Notes under the pieces: model-generated
The model's input: only the letters and a program-made list of their open reading frames with translations
Database searches by the model: none
Told to the model about the DNA's origin: nothing
Position numbers and translations under genes: made by a program
Assembly: GCF_010093535.1 (NCBI RefSeq)
Contig: NW_022985177.1
Coordinates: forward strand, 290,857 to 354,856
Source of the DNA: Lindgomyces ingoldianus
Lineage: Eukaryota > Ascomycota > Dothideomycetes > Pleosporales > Lindgomycetaceae
DNA: 64,000 nucleotides
Direction of reading: 5' to 3'
In this document: positions 1 to 11,834 of the stretch, piece after piece
How positions within the stretch are numbered: position 1 is the first letter of the stretch
Layout of the letters: every line of letters starts with the position of its first letter

Positions 1-2575
1 GCTTCGAAGGCGAAGTTAAGATGTTAGATAATGGAATCGAGCGATGGTGGAGGAATCGCCGTCTGCATGACTAACGCGCTTGGGAACTGCACGGAAAGAG
101 CTTACTGCCTGGTGCCAAGCCTCTGTCCACTTTGTCCACGGGTTTTCATAAAACACTCTATATTATTGCCTTTTACATTTTCATGTCGTCAATCTCATTA
201 ATTAGTTTCTCAATGCTCAGGTCTGGATTGTATCGTAGTTCTTACCTTCTCCCCTTAAGTATTGATCTTTGAAAATCCCAACACTCCCTGCAAATGTAGC
301 TGTTTAACCATTAATAAATCGTCGAAGTGAGATATTTGGATCTACCTTGCACATTATTAGCTGACGACTCCCGTAGCCTAGCTTCCCGTTTCATAGTTCT
401 ACTGCTTTAGCAGATCATCCATGTCCCAAGAAACAAACATTCAAATCAAGGAAGTTTGTCACCCCCTCGATCTAGGAAAACGAGCCCCTCCCGAGACGGC
501 TTTTTATCGATTTCGCCCTGTTATGCCAAGTACTAGGAACTCCAAGCATAGTAATCCTAGCTTCGAAATTGAGTCAATCACCTACGCTTGGATGAAGGAA
601 CATATGGGTCTGGTTTGTGACGGACGTCTGCATCCTTTCGATATATTCTCCAATTCCGGCAAAAGGTGTGTCGGTAGAATCCTCTATGCTAACAGTTTCA
701 GAACAAGTTGGCTATTTCATGGTATCATGACTTGGCCATCGCATCCTTCAGAGGGCGGCAAAGGGTGTAGCACACAAGGTTTGGATTGTATCGTACATTG
801 CTCTCCCCCTCTCCTCTACAGATCCGTAGGCTTTTCTTTCCTTCCATCGAATTCTACGCAGCTAGAGGGCAATTTCTATGATTGTAAACCAAAGGGCTCT
901 CAGCCTTGGGCTTGGCGTCCCACGACGCTATATAAATTACATAGCTCTTCGGACACTCAGTCCACCCTATATGACTACTCTCATAACTCGTGCCCTTGCA
1001 AGGTTACAGTTATGAGCCCGGATATTGCTTCAAACATCCACTTGTACTTTAATCTACGTACGTACCTACCTGAACCTATTGAAGGATCGCCTATCCACCC
1101 TATCCATTAGCTCTATATCGTCAATATCGTCGTCCAACATATCCTCAAGAACCTCAATGGTACCTATGAAGGTTATCCTCAGGGATCAACCAGATTAGGA
1201 GTTTTGGATCTACGTCGTCAAACAAATGACCGAAGGGGTGATGCCTAGGCCTACATAGACCTAAACCAACCTTATCGTTTACTGCAGAAGGCTAAGAAAC
1301 CAACCCGACCAATCGTCGCCCATCCCAAGAAGATGAAGCAGTACTGTTACTACTGCTCAAGCTGCTCCAACAGCTCTACAACAAGCTCAGTATGCCGCAT
1401 ATCTAGCTGAATATACCATGGAGATCATAGAATGTTGACGATTGAAGGACAAACTGATTCGTAGGTCAAGTAGAAACTCATGTCAAAGTGTGTAATTGAG
1501 GACGGACTCATCAAATTCAGAGTCCAGCAAAGATGGTATACGCTTAGATATTTCGGGATGTCGTGAGGGTCGTTGGAGAGGAATTTGATGAGAAAGGATC
1601 TAAGCCCAAGCAAACCTTGGGTGTTGGTGATATTCCAGATGGACGCCACGCACGGATCACCACTGCACGTGATATCTATCGACTTCACCTATTCTGTTAT
1701 ATGGACGGAGATACAGGCTTTTATTTTCTTGGAATCATCCAGTTAGCTTATTTGAGTTGCCTTTGGCATGAAGTGCTGGCTTAAAAGACCGGTCTAAAGA
1801 TGTTAGCTTTGTGGACAGATTATGTTGCACGTGCTCAGGCCGGACCCCACAAATCCAACGCTGACAGCCACTCACAGCTTTCCCCTATTTTTAAACAACA
1901 TAAACATTCTGTAGAGAGGCGCTAGAACCATCCCGCCATCGACAAGAAGCATTAGGAAGCTATCCAAGGCGGAAAACGAGACGGCTCTGTCTCACGGCTG
2001 TTCATTGGCTGAGCGACGGCTGCCTGCTTTCGAGGAGTCAGCCTTGACGCTCGCCCCAAGTAAAGTGCAATGTTAATTGCCCCAGATTTCACCTCATCTC
2101 TCATCTCTACTATCTTCTCCTTCATGTCTTCTCCTCTACATTGACCAACTTTGTCCCTGGATGTCACTGTGGCGCGGGGGTGTCGACGTTTATGACCTCA
2201 TCAACGCTATCTTCGCCTTGGATACTTTTAGGTATTTCCTTATTGTCAAGTGAATGAGCATCCACATATGTGGCACGACAACTAGTTGCAGAATCAGAAT
2301 CCGCTTGTGTCAATTTTGTTGAGCGCGGTGTGAATAAGCTTTCTGCAAACCACGAATCTAGTGTATGGGCCTCGAGGGCCTGTTCCAGCTCCATTCACCA
2401 AAATTAGGTATAACGGGGAAGACTACCACCACCCGACCCGACTTTAATTCTTCGCACAGCGTGGCCGGAACCAAACTCAAGTTAACTCCACTGCGGCCAA
2501 CATTTTGTCCACTTTCCCGTCCCTCCAACCTTCGCCTCAAACCCACTCCTGCGAACTCCCTGTGTGAATCTCAAC
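1..2575. other. Gene-poor left end
   Basis: No recognisable gene is present in this 2.6 kb. The reading frames are short and match no family I know. A sequence beginning GGTYTGGATTGTATCGTA occurs near position 221 and again near 780, so an imperfect direct repeat about 560 bp apart is present. The last few hundred bases would serve as promoter for the E3 ligase gene that follows. Confidence 0.5.
421..1110 (+). CDS. Doubtful hypothetical ORF, 229 aa
   Basis: An open frame with a real ATG and no internal stop. I do not recognise the protein: it has no signal peptide, no membrane segment and no known motif, and its composition (many Ser, Pro, His and Cys) looks like chance translation. No flanking introns or continuing frames support it. 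It could be a relic of a mobile element or simply noncoding. Confidence 0.12.
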   Translation: MSQETNIQIKEVCHPLDLGKRAPPETAFYRFRPVMPSTRNSKHSNPSFEIESITYAWMKEHMGLVCDGRLHPFDIFSNSGKRCVGRILYANSFRTSWLFHGIMTWPSHPSEGGKGCSTQGLDCIVHCSPPLLYRSVGFSFLPSNSTQLEGNFYDCKPKGSQPWAWRPTTLYKLHSSSDTQSTLYDYSHNSCPCKVTVMSPDIASNIHLYFNLRTYLPEPIEGSPIHPIH

Positions 2576-4024
2576 ATGGCGGAAAAGGTCTGTGTTATCT
2601 GCGGTGACGAAGACACCGAATATGCTCCTTTTCAACAGAGCCCTTGCGAGCACCACTGGATTTGTGGTTCTTGTCTGGAGGAGACATTCCAACTGGCATT
2701 GAGAGATGAGAAGCACTACCCTCCCCAGTGTTGCAACAACCAATCTGCGGTCTTCATGATCGACGATTATATAGACGTCTTGCCGTTCGACCTGTTCTGG
2801 AACTACAAACTCAAGGAACAAGGCGAATATAGTGTGCAATCAAGGTAAGTCAACCCAACTTTCGACAACCTCCATGGAGATTGACTGATCCTGGAAGATT
2901 CCGCGTTTACTGTGCCAACACTCAGTGCACAGAATTCCTTCGTCCAGCTACCTACAAAACGGAATCCATTACCTACGCCATTTGCGACACCTGCAAAGCG
3001 ATCACATGCATCACCTGCAAATTTCTCATTGACGACGACATCGCCAAACACAAATGCGAGATTCCAGAGGCGGAAAGACAGTTCCAAATTACTGTCAAAG
3101 AGAATGGGTGGAAGGAATGCTACAGTTGTGGCAAATGGGTTGAACTGGCTGAGGCCTGTAATCACATGATGTAATTCAATATTCAATCCTCCTACATAAA
3201 GAGCATAGGCTAATTAGAGTAGATGCACATGCGGATCTAGCTTCTGCTACGTCTGCGGCAAGCCCTGGGAAGGCCAACATGAATGTCCGCAATACGGCCA
3301 GGCTAAGTACGACGACGAGGGCTACAACCAGGATGGTTTCCACAAAGATACGGGTCTGAACCGCAATGGGCGAACACGCCGCGAGCAGATGATCCAAGAT
3401 GGAGCGGGGTCTGATGATGGTGATGAGTTCGATTCAGACGACGACGGCGAGTTAGACCCGGATACCCGCGCTCTCCTCGCGGCATTGAATGATGAGGATA
3501 GGGATATTGCGATCCAGATGGCCAGGTTTCAGCAGATGGAGAACGATGAAAGTGCAGGGTTGGAGGTGGATGAAGGCGACCACCAGGAGGGAAGCGAGGA
3601 CGAAGATGAGGAGGAAAGCGAGGAAGACGAAGACGACGAAGACGATCTCGAACCTTTCCCTGTTCCAGAGTCTGAGTCTGGTAGCTCCGTCAATTCTACA
3701 ATGACAGTCTATCCAGACTATGTCCCGTCGCCCAATCTCTCCGGTCTCTTTGATGATTTTGAAGATGGCTCCAACAACTTTATGGGTGGCTACCAAAACG
3801 GCGATAACGGCACCAATGTTATGGAGGGCATATATGAAACTGCGCTCTATACCGGCACCATGCCCGGCGCATTCCCTCTAAGCGACAATGAACAAGCATA
3901 CGACGCACACCACATCGCCGCAGATTCCGAGATGAGCGATAACGAGCCGGAAGATCCGTATCGAGACTATTCGAATCTCCGCATGTACCATCCACGGAAT
4001 GCCTATGATGGCGAGGACTTGTAG
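2576..4024 (+). CDS. RBR-type E3 ubiquitin-protein ligase (RING1-IBR-RING2)
   Basis: Predicted 447 aa in three exons: 2576-2844, 2898-3170 and 3223-4024. RING1 starts at once (CVICGDEDTEY, then CEHHWICGSC). An IBR follows from about residue 90 (YCANTQC, CDTCKAITCITC). RING2 crosses the second intron (CYSCGKWVELAEACNHM joined to ICTCGSSFCYVCGKPW); the Cys before NHM is the expected catalytic thioester residue. The C-terminal half is very acidic and disordered, with long Asp/Glu runs. RBR ligases accept ubiquitin from an E2 on RING2 and pass it to substrate; the substrate here is unknown. An upstream in-frame GTG at 2564 is not used, because the ATG at 2576 opens the RING directly. Introns are 53 and 52 bp. 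The family is certain; the orthologue is not. Confidence 0.9.
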
Positions 4025-4694
4025 GTCCCTTGTCTTCGCTTTACTGCTCTGGTCTCAATATTTCCCCCTTTTCTTGTCTAAGTTTAATGAGCTGGATTGG
4101 ACAGGTTTTCAGCGGCAAGGTAGGAGAATGGGTGGGATCGCCAATGCTTTTAACTAGCGGTATCAATTTTCTTGGGCTACATAGTATTTCGACAAACGGG
4201 CGAAGTTCGTAGATATGGGGCTCCCGGTTGCGCGTATGATCACGAAGGATAATAGAAATAAATACATTTCATCACCCTCTAGCCAAAATATCACACCTAT
4301 TCAAATATAGCAAGTAATTCGCGGGGACATACTACATGTTTGCAACTGTCACTAAACATTATTAGGTGAATATCTGTTTTCCTCTGGACATAAGTTGAAG
4401 AGCAAGGAGCAGCTACTGAGCTTTACTCGCATTTTCTGGCACGAATGAATGCGAGGTATGGTTCATTGACAAGGTGAGTCTGACCTCAAAAGCTTGTTGC
4501 TAGAATTAAAGAGAGTGTCGAGAGAATGCAATCCTCAGTCCAAAATTTTAGACATTCTCGTGTTGGGTCTAGTTAACTATTAACATGCCTCGACACGCCA
4601 TAACAGGCAAGAAAATTCTTAACCAGTAGGCGTATACATTTCCCTCTTCCACCTCTTCGCATTCCTATTCCATCCTTTACCAAAATCCACCTTT
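4025..4694. other. Convergent 3' region
   Basis: Noncoding interval between the 3' ends of the E3 ligase (plus strand) and the P450-reductase fusion (minus strand). I see AT-rich stretches that may carry both polyadenylation sites, but no gene. Confidence 0.5.
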
Positions 4695-7600
4695 TTACTC
4701 AAAAACGTCGCTAACATACCTATTCTCCTTAACCCGATCCAGCCACTCCAAAGCAGCCTGCTCATTTCCACCTGTCTTCTCCCTCCAAATCTTCTTACAC
4801 ACCTCCGCCGTACTCTTGGCCAATTTACTCGCACTCCCGCAAACAAATATTTTTGCGCCAGCCTCGCCAAATAACTTCGCTAACTCCTCCCGATCCTCCC
4901 ACATACGATCGGGTACGTATTTCTGATGGCCCTCTGGCCCGGCTTTAGAGAAACAGGGTCGCACACTGACGATCCCTTCGGCTTCCCACTTGCTGAGCTC
5001 GTCAGAGTAGATAAAGTCTTTTTCATAGTGTCGGCAACCGAAATATAGGATGGCGGGACCGAGCGCTTGGTTGCGTGCTTGTTTGATGATAGCGCGTTCT
5101 TGGATGAAACCGCGCATGGGCGCTATGCCTGTACCCGCTGCGGCCATGATAATAGGAGTCATGGGATCGAGAGGAAGGTGGAAGTTGGCGTTAGTTGGAC
5201 GTGTGAAGCAGCGAACTTTATCGCCTGGTTCTTGAAGAGCTAGATAGGTGGAGGCGACGCCAAGGAACTGACCATGACCAGACCAAGCGCCTTCTCTGTG
5301 GACATCGTAGGTAACAGAGGCTATTAATTTCTGCACTGACCTTCCATCAGGTTTCCGTACAAAGTCAACGTTCGCTAGTGGTGATGAGGAGATGGAATAT
5401 TGGCGCGGAGTGAGCGGCTTCAACATGTCGAGGTAGGTGGCAAAAGGAAGCCGCGTGCTGGGGTTGTCTTCTAGGAGGTCGAGGACGGAGAATCGTTTTG
5501 ATAATACGTCTTTCTTGTATATTTCGTCTTTCACCAGTTCCAATAGTTTCGCGCGTTTTTCCTCTGGCGTTGCCTCTGCGAGGACTTGGATCTGTTTTTG
5601 GGATGCCGGAGTGCCGAGTTCGACCCTGGTCGAGATCAAATCGAAGACAGAAATAGGCTCATCAGGGCTAAGAAAGGCTTTGTTTGTTCCCGTTACAGTG
5701 ATGCTGTCGTCAGGACTGATATCAAAGCGCCTTAAGACTCGCTTAGTAGTGTTAAGAGGATCTGTAGAAGATATTAGATGTGTACCTATGATGGCAGAAT
5801 GTGAATACTTACTTAGGGGAAGCACGACCAGGTAGTCGCCTGACCGATAGCCGACACCCTCTGGGAGCTCAATCTCCAGATGCTTCTTTGACAGTCCAAC
5901 ATCGGAGCCACCGAGGTCCTTGTTGCCTTTGACGATACCATAACCAATGTCCGCACCACCGAGGTGAGTTGCGAACTTGGGCGGTGTAATCTCAGCTCTG
6001 AGCTTACCACCAATGATCTCGGCAATTGTCCCAGATGAACTTCGAAGATCTTTCCACATTACTTCAGTCCAGTCCTCCCAGGGACCCATAATGTCATATT
6101 TGACATCAACGAAACCGGTTTTTGTGAGTCTTTGAGCACCCATCTTTTCGAACAGCTCATCGATAAGCTTAGGAACACGATGGAAGGTATTAGCCCAATC
6201 GCTATTCCCGACGCTAAAGATAGCGTAATTAACACCTTCTAGAATCTTAGAAGAGGAGTTGCATTCGAGCCACTGAACAAATTTCTTTGCGTTGTCGGCG
6301 GGCTTGCCTTCATAGGAAGAGGCAATGATGATGACGGGTTGGTCTTTTGGGACAGCTTCTGTGGCAGAGTCGAGAGTCTCGACTTTAGCCTTTAACCCAA
6401 AACGTGGAGCATTGCCCTCCAATTCCTCAGCGTATGATTTGCAGGTGCCTGCCTGCGATCCATAGAGGATTGTGATACCCTTTCTTTGCTCTTTCGGAGC
6501 CTCGTTTGGAGCAGCTCCCTTTGCGCTTTGCGATTGCGCTGGCGCAGTGAAGGGTCCGCCAATAGTTGAAAGGTCTCGGCCTAACCTTCTCCGAACCTTA
6601 ATCTTGAAATCTGCGGGTTTGAGAGTGAGAGAAACTTTAACATGGAACTGGTATCTGGGATCCGCCATCTCGACCTGGAACTTCTGCAGGATTAGTGCAA
6701 CCACCATTACCATTTCTTGCTCCGCGAATCCGCGACCAATACAAGCCCTTGGACCATCGCCAAAAGCCTTGAACGCGTTAGGTGGCAGTGCCTCATAGCC
6801 TCCGTTCAAGAACCGTTCAGGCTTATACTCTTCCGCGTCCTCCCCCCAGATCTTAGGATCATGATGAAATGGTCGAAGATTGCAAAGGATGTGCTCTTCG
6901 GGCGTGATATCATATTTTCCAGCAAGCTTTGTTGCATGCTTTGCATGCTTAGCGATGAGACTGATTGGACCTAGGAACCGAAGCGCCTCATAGATACAGT
7001 ACTTGACGTATTTAAGTTGGGAGAGGTGTTTCATCTCCAGAGGAGCATCACCAAGGACATCATCGACTTCTTTCTGCGCAGCCATGTACTTGTCTGGGTT
7101 CTTCAGGAGATGGTAGAAGAGAAAGCCTAAGGTGCCGCTCGTTGTCTCGTGGCCAGCGACCTTTATAAAGTCAGGATCGGGGTTCATAGTGGTGGGTGTG
7201 GATCACAGCCTTGGAGAGCTCACCAAGAAAGTAACCATGTTGAACCTGACGTTCTCAAGTGTCATTTTCTCGCCTGTCTCTGGGTCTTTCCCATTTAGCA
7301 TTGGGTTCAGTAGGTCATTGAGCTCCGGTTGAGGGTGTGCTTGTCGATCAGCAATGATCTCATCGCAAAGTTTGTGCATAGCCGCAACATTTTCTTGGTT
7401 CGTCTTCGCCGAAAAGATGCGAAGCCTGTTTTCGATATCGAGTCTGTTTGCCCTTCTGCCACTCTCTATCAGCACATCAGTCATTTGGGTTACGAAGGGA
7501 TGCGCTTCATCGGTATAAAAGTTGTTAAAGCGAAACCCAAACGCGCAAAGTCCGATCATGTCAAACGTCAACCTGATAATTGGTATCAGCATTTAACAAT

Positions 7601-8185
7601 CCAGAGCTTGGGAGATGTGACTAACCTCGTGAAATCATCGCTGCATAGAATTTCATGATCCGGACCAAAGCGATCCCACCGTAGCAGCATCTGGGAGGCA
7701 ATGTCCACCATTCCACCAAACATCTATCGAATTGTAAGCATGCTTAAGGGGGAGATCTTTCAGAACCAGAGCCCACCTTACGAATGCCCATCGGGCCAAA
7801 GACAGGCATCAAGAGCCGATGTGCGACACCCCAATTCTAATGCGAGATTAGCACATGCGTCCGCAGCTCGGCCTTAGTGGGGGCGCACATGTTCACCGGG
7901 GTAAGCTGTAAACAAGCCATCTCCGGTCAATGCTCGCACCTCCTTGAGGGCTCCATTAACTGGTTTTTCAAACCGATTCCAGTCGCACACGTCATTCACA
8001 AGTTCGTAGGATGAGACAACAATGACGGTGCGGCCAGGCAAGGAGAGTTTGAAGATTGGGCCATAGATGTCGGCTAAGCGCCAGAAGGACCCCACTGTAT
8101 TTACCGGATCAATGTCTTGAATATTCCCGAAGAACCATTTGAGCGGCGGCTGAGGAATTGAGAGATATTCCTCGTGGGAGGCCAT
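4695..8185 (-). CDS. Self-sufficient cytochrome P450:NADPH-P450 reductase fusion (CYP505 / P450foxy type fatty-acid hydroxylase)
   Basis: Predicted 1072 aa. Exons (complement): 8185-7889, 7836-7777, 7723-7626, 7572-7224, 7160-5813 and 5761-4695; the introns are 51-63 bp. The haem domain has the I-helix AGHETTSG at about 270-277, ExxR at E326/R329 and the haem loop FGDGPRACIGRG with ligand Cys408. The reductase half has the FMN site YGSQAGTCKSYAEEL, the FAD motif RQYSISSSP and the NADPH site AAAGTGIAPMRGF. Length and order match bacterial BM3 and Fusarium P450foxy, which hydroxylate fatty acids near the omega end. The absence of an N-terminal anchor suggests a soluble enzyme. The fifth intron (5812-5762) is a multiple of three without a stop, so an unspliced read adds 17 residues. 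The start is the ATG at 8185, since the frame above it has only a TTG. The chain length and position of hydroxylation cannot be read from sequence. Confidence 0.95.
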
Positions 8186-9762
8186 TGTGGGAGGAGACAA
8201 TCGGCAAGAATTGAGGTGTACAAACGCCAGTCCTTCGGGGTTATAGAAGCAAAGAACTGTAGTATATATGACTGACTGACAGTGCCTGATGTCGATATTA
8301 TTTGCAGGAAATAGACGTCATATTTATATTCAACGGAGCAAAGGGACAACCCTGTACCGGTCAATGACAGATCGACTGTGAATGTAATTGAAACTTGCAT
8401 CATGCATCCCCGTGTTTGCTGATTGATCAAAGATACCTGGTGATGAATCACAGAGCATTGCGAAATACAGTCGTACGAATCCGACTTTGTCGCCCGGTGG
8501 GTGCGTGAACTGGCCGCTAAGGGATATGGGCTGAAGCTAGACCGGTGGTGCTGTATGGGTGCGGGGTCCTCGAAGAGCCACTCGAACACACAAGCCTGAG
8601 GCAATACATTGCTGAGTCAAAAGTACGTGCATGCTCCCCTGAACCTTAGTAAGGGCCGGAATAGCAGACAGATGGTAGTCAAACCTGAATTCGGGAGTTG
8701 TTGCGAGCTCGAATGCCGACGTAATCCGCGCCCCTCTTACATATAGTGTGGGATGGAAAGCGAAGATAGAATGAGAGACCAATCGTGGTGCTGAAGCGTT
8801 CCGAGGCATCATGAACGTCGGGAGGGTTGATGTTTCCGCTGGGGGACCGGAGGAGTTTTTTGATCCTCGGCCGAACCGAGCCACACCAGATGCTCGTCCG
8901 AGGCGGTGCAATGTTAACAGAAGGGAAAATTAATCGAAAAGGAAAATATGCCTCCAAATTTTCCAGGGCAAAGGAGTAAGAAAGAATAAAGATTGAAGTC
9001 AAGAGGTCCATGTGTCCCTCAGGCAGAAGGACGCCCAACTTTGTCCAGGTTGAAGCTGATTGATTGGTCGAAATGCTGAGTAAGTAATCAGCGTCCCCCT
9101 TGAATGACCTCACTGACGGGAAAGAGAGAAAACATCGCTCTGAAAGTCCTTCTGTACGCAATCCCCAATCATAGAAGACGGTTACACGTACCTCCACTGT
9201 TCGGCGAACAGCGTCTTTTTCTCCAGCAGCTTGGAGCCCCGAGCAGCCACAAGGCTAGTTCTAATGAATGGTCTTGAAAGAAACGGAAGGTGAAAATCAT
9301 GGGGAAGTGCGGGAATAGTAGAGGGTGGTTTGACGGACAAGATGGATTGTTGGAGGGAGATCAACTTAGCAAGATAAATAAGACAGGATCCATGACGCTC
9401 TGCTGAGCCGTCTGTAGCACCTCGGCTGAGGTTGAGAATATTATAAAGAGGATAACTTTATGAGATACGAATCGAAAATTGAGCAGGTTAATTGCGGAGC
9501 ACTTGAGGTAGACTTACGGTATGTTCGCATTTAAGATGGAATATGATCAACATCTCATTTTAGACAGCAATCGGCCGCTTTTTAATTCTTCGCTTGATTC
9601 CAACAACAGACTTGACAGATCAAGTTATCCCTGATCGTCCTCCCGTGTGGGTATAAATATACTGTAAATCCAGCAGCTGATCTGGCAGTTACACGACCGA
9701 CGTCCTCTAGAACGATCCACCCAGCAGTGCCCAGGCACAGCGAAAATAAAGAGCTGAGGTTT
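8186..9762. other. Upstream region of the P450 fusion gene
   Basis: About 1.6 kb between the P450-reductase start and the end of the next minus-strand gene. Open frames here (for example 8537-8911 and 8679-9197, minus) lack motifs and intron support. I read it as promoter plus noncoding spacer. Confidence 0.45.
8262..8270 (-). promoter_or_regulatory. Possible TATA box of the P450 fusion gene
   Basis: A TATATA-type sequence on the minus strand lies about 77-85 bp upstream of the ATG at 8185, a reasonable spacing for a fungal core promoter. This is position and composition only. Confidence 0.3.
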
Positions 9763-10786
9763 CTACCATTCCAAGGGTTCCTCGTTTTGCCAAAAAAGCC
9801 CGGTCTTGTCATTTATGTCCTCGATAGCGAGCATAACCGGTGTCCGTGCCCCTTGATCTGGCGTCTTGTTGCCTCCACCTCTTGTCATGTCGGTTTTCAC
9901 GTACCCAGGACAGCATGAATTAATCAGAACGGAACAACCCTTCGCTTTCTCTGCGAGTGCCAAGGCTCTTGTCGCGCCGATAAGGCCGGCCTTGGAAGTA
10001 GCGTACGCCGCGCTGGGGAAACCTGCTTCTTTCTCTTTCCCGGCCTCGACAGCAGAAGCGAACGTCTGCATGATCCTTGTTACATCTTCCTCGGTTTTTG
10101 AAGAGAGGAATTGGTCTCTGACTTCATCAGAATATTTATTGAGCCTGCCAACTGTGCTCGCCACATTCACTAGGCGACCGTTGGGCTTGATATTGGGAAG
10201 CAATGCATGGCAAGCTTCAAGAGTTCCATAATAATTGACTCCAAGTGTGGTTTTGACTACATTGGAATCTTGTTGCCAAATAAGTATCCAAGCGAAGGAG
10301 ATAAAGAGCGATACTCACCGAAGCCTTGCATCGCAATGCCTGCGTTGTTGATGACGAAATCGACACCGCCACCATGGGCTTGCTTCAGGTATGCCGCGAA
10401 CATGGAGATGCTCTTGCTGTCCGCAATGTCTAGAGAGTAATATCGAATATCCGAGAGCCCGCCGTCAGCAGACAGAGCCTTCGCCTTCTTCAACTGGGCA
10501 TCTTCAAACAGATCTTTAACAGCAGCTTCTCCTCGACCTCTGTCTCGAGCGGTAAGGTAGATGAGGAGAGGGCCGTTGTTGATGGGAGATTTGGGGTATT
10601 CAAGCGCGAGCTGGCGGACTGACCGTCGTTAGGGGGGTGGCAAGGCTCAGGGAGCATTAAGAGTACCTATGGCAAGACCAATTCCCTGACACATGTTAGA
10701 TCACAGTTGCTGACACATGCTATAGTCAACGATGGAACGCTCACCTTATTTGCACCAGTAACAACACCGACTCGAGTATACGACAT
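9763..10786 (-). CDS. Short-chain dehydrogenase/reductase, carbonyl reductase (CBR1)-like
   Basis: Predicted 284 aa. Exons (complement): 10786-10745, 10685-10667, 10618-10319 and 10256-9763, with introns of 48-62 bp. The N-terminus carries the NADP(H) motif TGANKGIG, split exactly by the first intron. Further in are NNAG, the catalytic Ser in NVASTVGRL and the YATSK active-site pair. The insert before the catalytic Tyr and the overall length match the animal CBR1 branch, monomeric NADPH-dependent reductases of aldehydes, ketones and quinones. No targeting signal is visible, so it is probably cytosolic. It lies in tandem behind the P450 fusion on the same strand but 1.6 kb away. The substrate is unknown. 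Confidence 0.9.
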
Positions 10787-11834
10787 GATGAGGGTGGTTA
10801 CTTCAATCTGGCTGGCAGAAGAAGCGATCGAGGGAAGTCATGACGAACAGCAGCTTCAGTCAACGCCGATGTTGGCAAGAGAGCAATCCATTAATCATCA
10901 TGGGGGAAATTCTCGGTGATAAGTTCAACTGCTCCGAGTCACGTGGAATTTTAGAAGACAAGCTTTTCTTAGCGGTTGATCGGTTTCACGCGAGGAACTA
11001 ACTATTGCCCCGCCCTCTCGCGACCTTTATTCACCAAAAACCTCATCGCTCGGACATTAATCTTTCTATGAAAAGCCTAACCCTTTGAATGCTGAAGTTC
11101 CTTGAGATAATTGCTTCCTCTTGCCGCTGCCAAGCTCTCGCGACAGCGAATATGGAACATCCCGAAATAACACTTACATCATGCTTTGGATCCTGCTCTC
11201 AAAATACCCCGAAGTCTACGGATTATATGCGATCTTAATAAGAGTCGAAGCAAGCTCGACAGACTTCAATAGCTTCACTGGGGTTCCTGATGCGGAGAAA
11301 TCCCACAATGATCGGATGAACGCTTCATCGGCCGGAGCAAGCCTCCTCCAAAAACTAAGTAACATGACTACTTCAAGAAACACTCCACGAGCGCAGATCC
11401 ATCCAATCATCAGAGAAAGCTCTTGGCGATGAGTGGCCTGCATAAATCCCCTCCAATCAAACATTGAAGTGGCTGTTTTCGAGACCTCCGCTTAGCCATG
11501 CATCCTCAGGTCTCGCCAGCTGTCCGCAAACCACATGCCCTCGCACCACGGCCTGACAACTGTAGACTGGGAAGCCCACGAGCCAGGTTGCCACTAATTT
11601 GCCTGCGCTGAAGGTTCAAGCTGAACTGAGATGGAGCTTATTCGCAGTCTCAGCCCTCCACGCAGCTCAAGCTTCCTGGCTTTCAACATGTTTTCTTCTT
11701 TGACTCGCCATGCATCCTAGGCTTCAGCCATCCTTCTTAAAGTTCCCTTTCTGATCCTTCCCCTGCGTTGCAGCGCTTATTGCAAGCGAAAACGTTCCGA
11801 CGGCTACTGTCAACGCTCTCCACAACCCTTTGCT
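10787..11834. other. Divergent intergenic region
   Basis: About 1.05 kb between the starts of the carbonyl-reductase gene (minus) and the surface-protein gene (plus), so it should hold both promoters. No coding evidence was found; the small frames at 11121-11464 are open on both strands and unsupported. Confidence 0.45.

Noticed and set aside
2537..3186. Minus-strand frames across the E3 ligase
   Set aside because: Shadows of the plus-strand RING and IBR exons; the zinc-binding pattern exists only on the plus strand.
8537..9197. Two overlapping minus-strand frames of 124 and 172 aa
   Set aside because: Different phases of the same DNA, no motifs, and they lie in the promoter of the P450 fusion gene.
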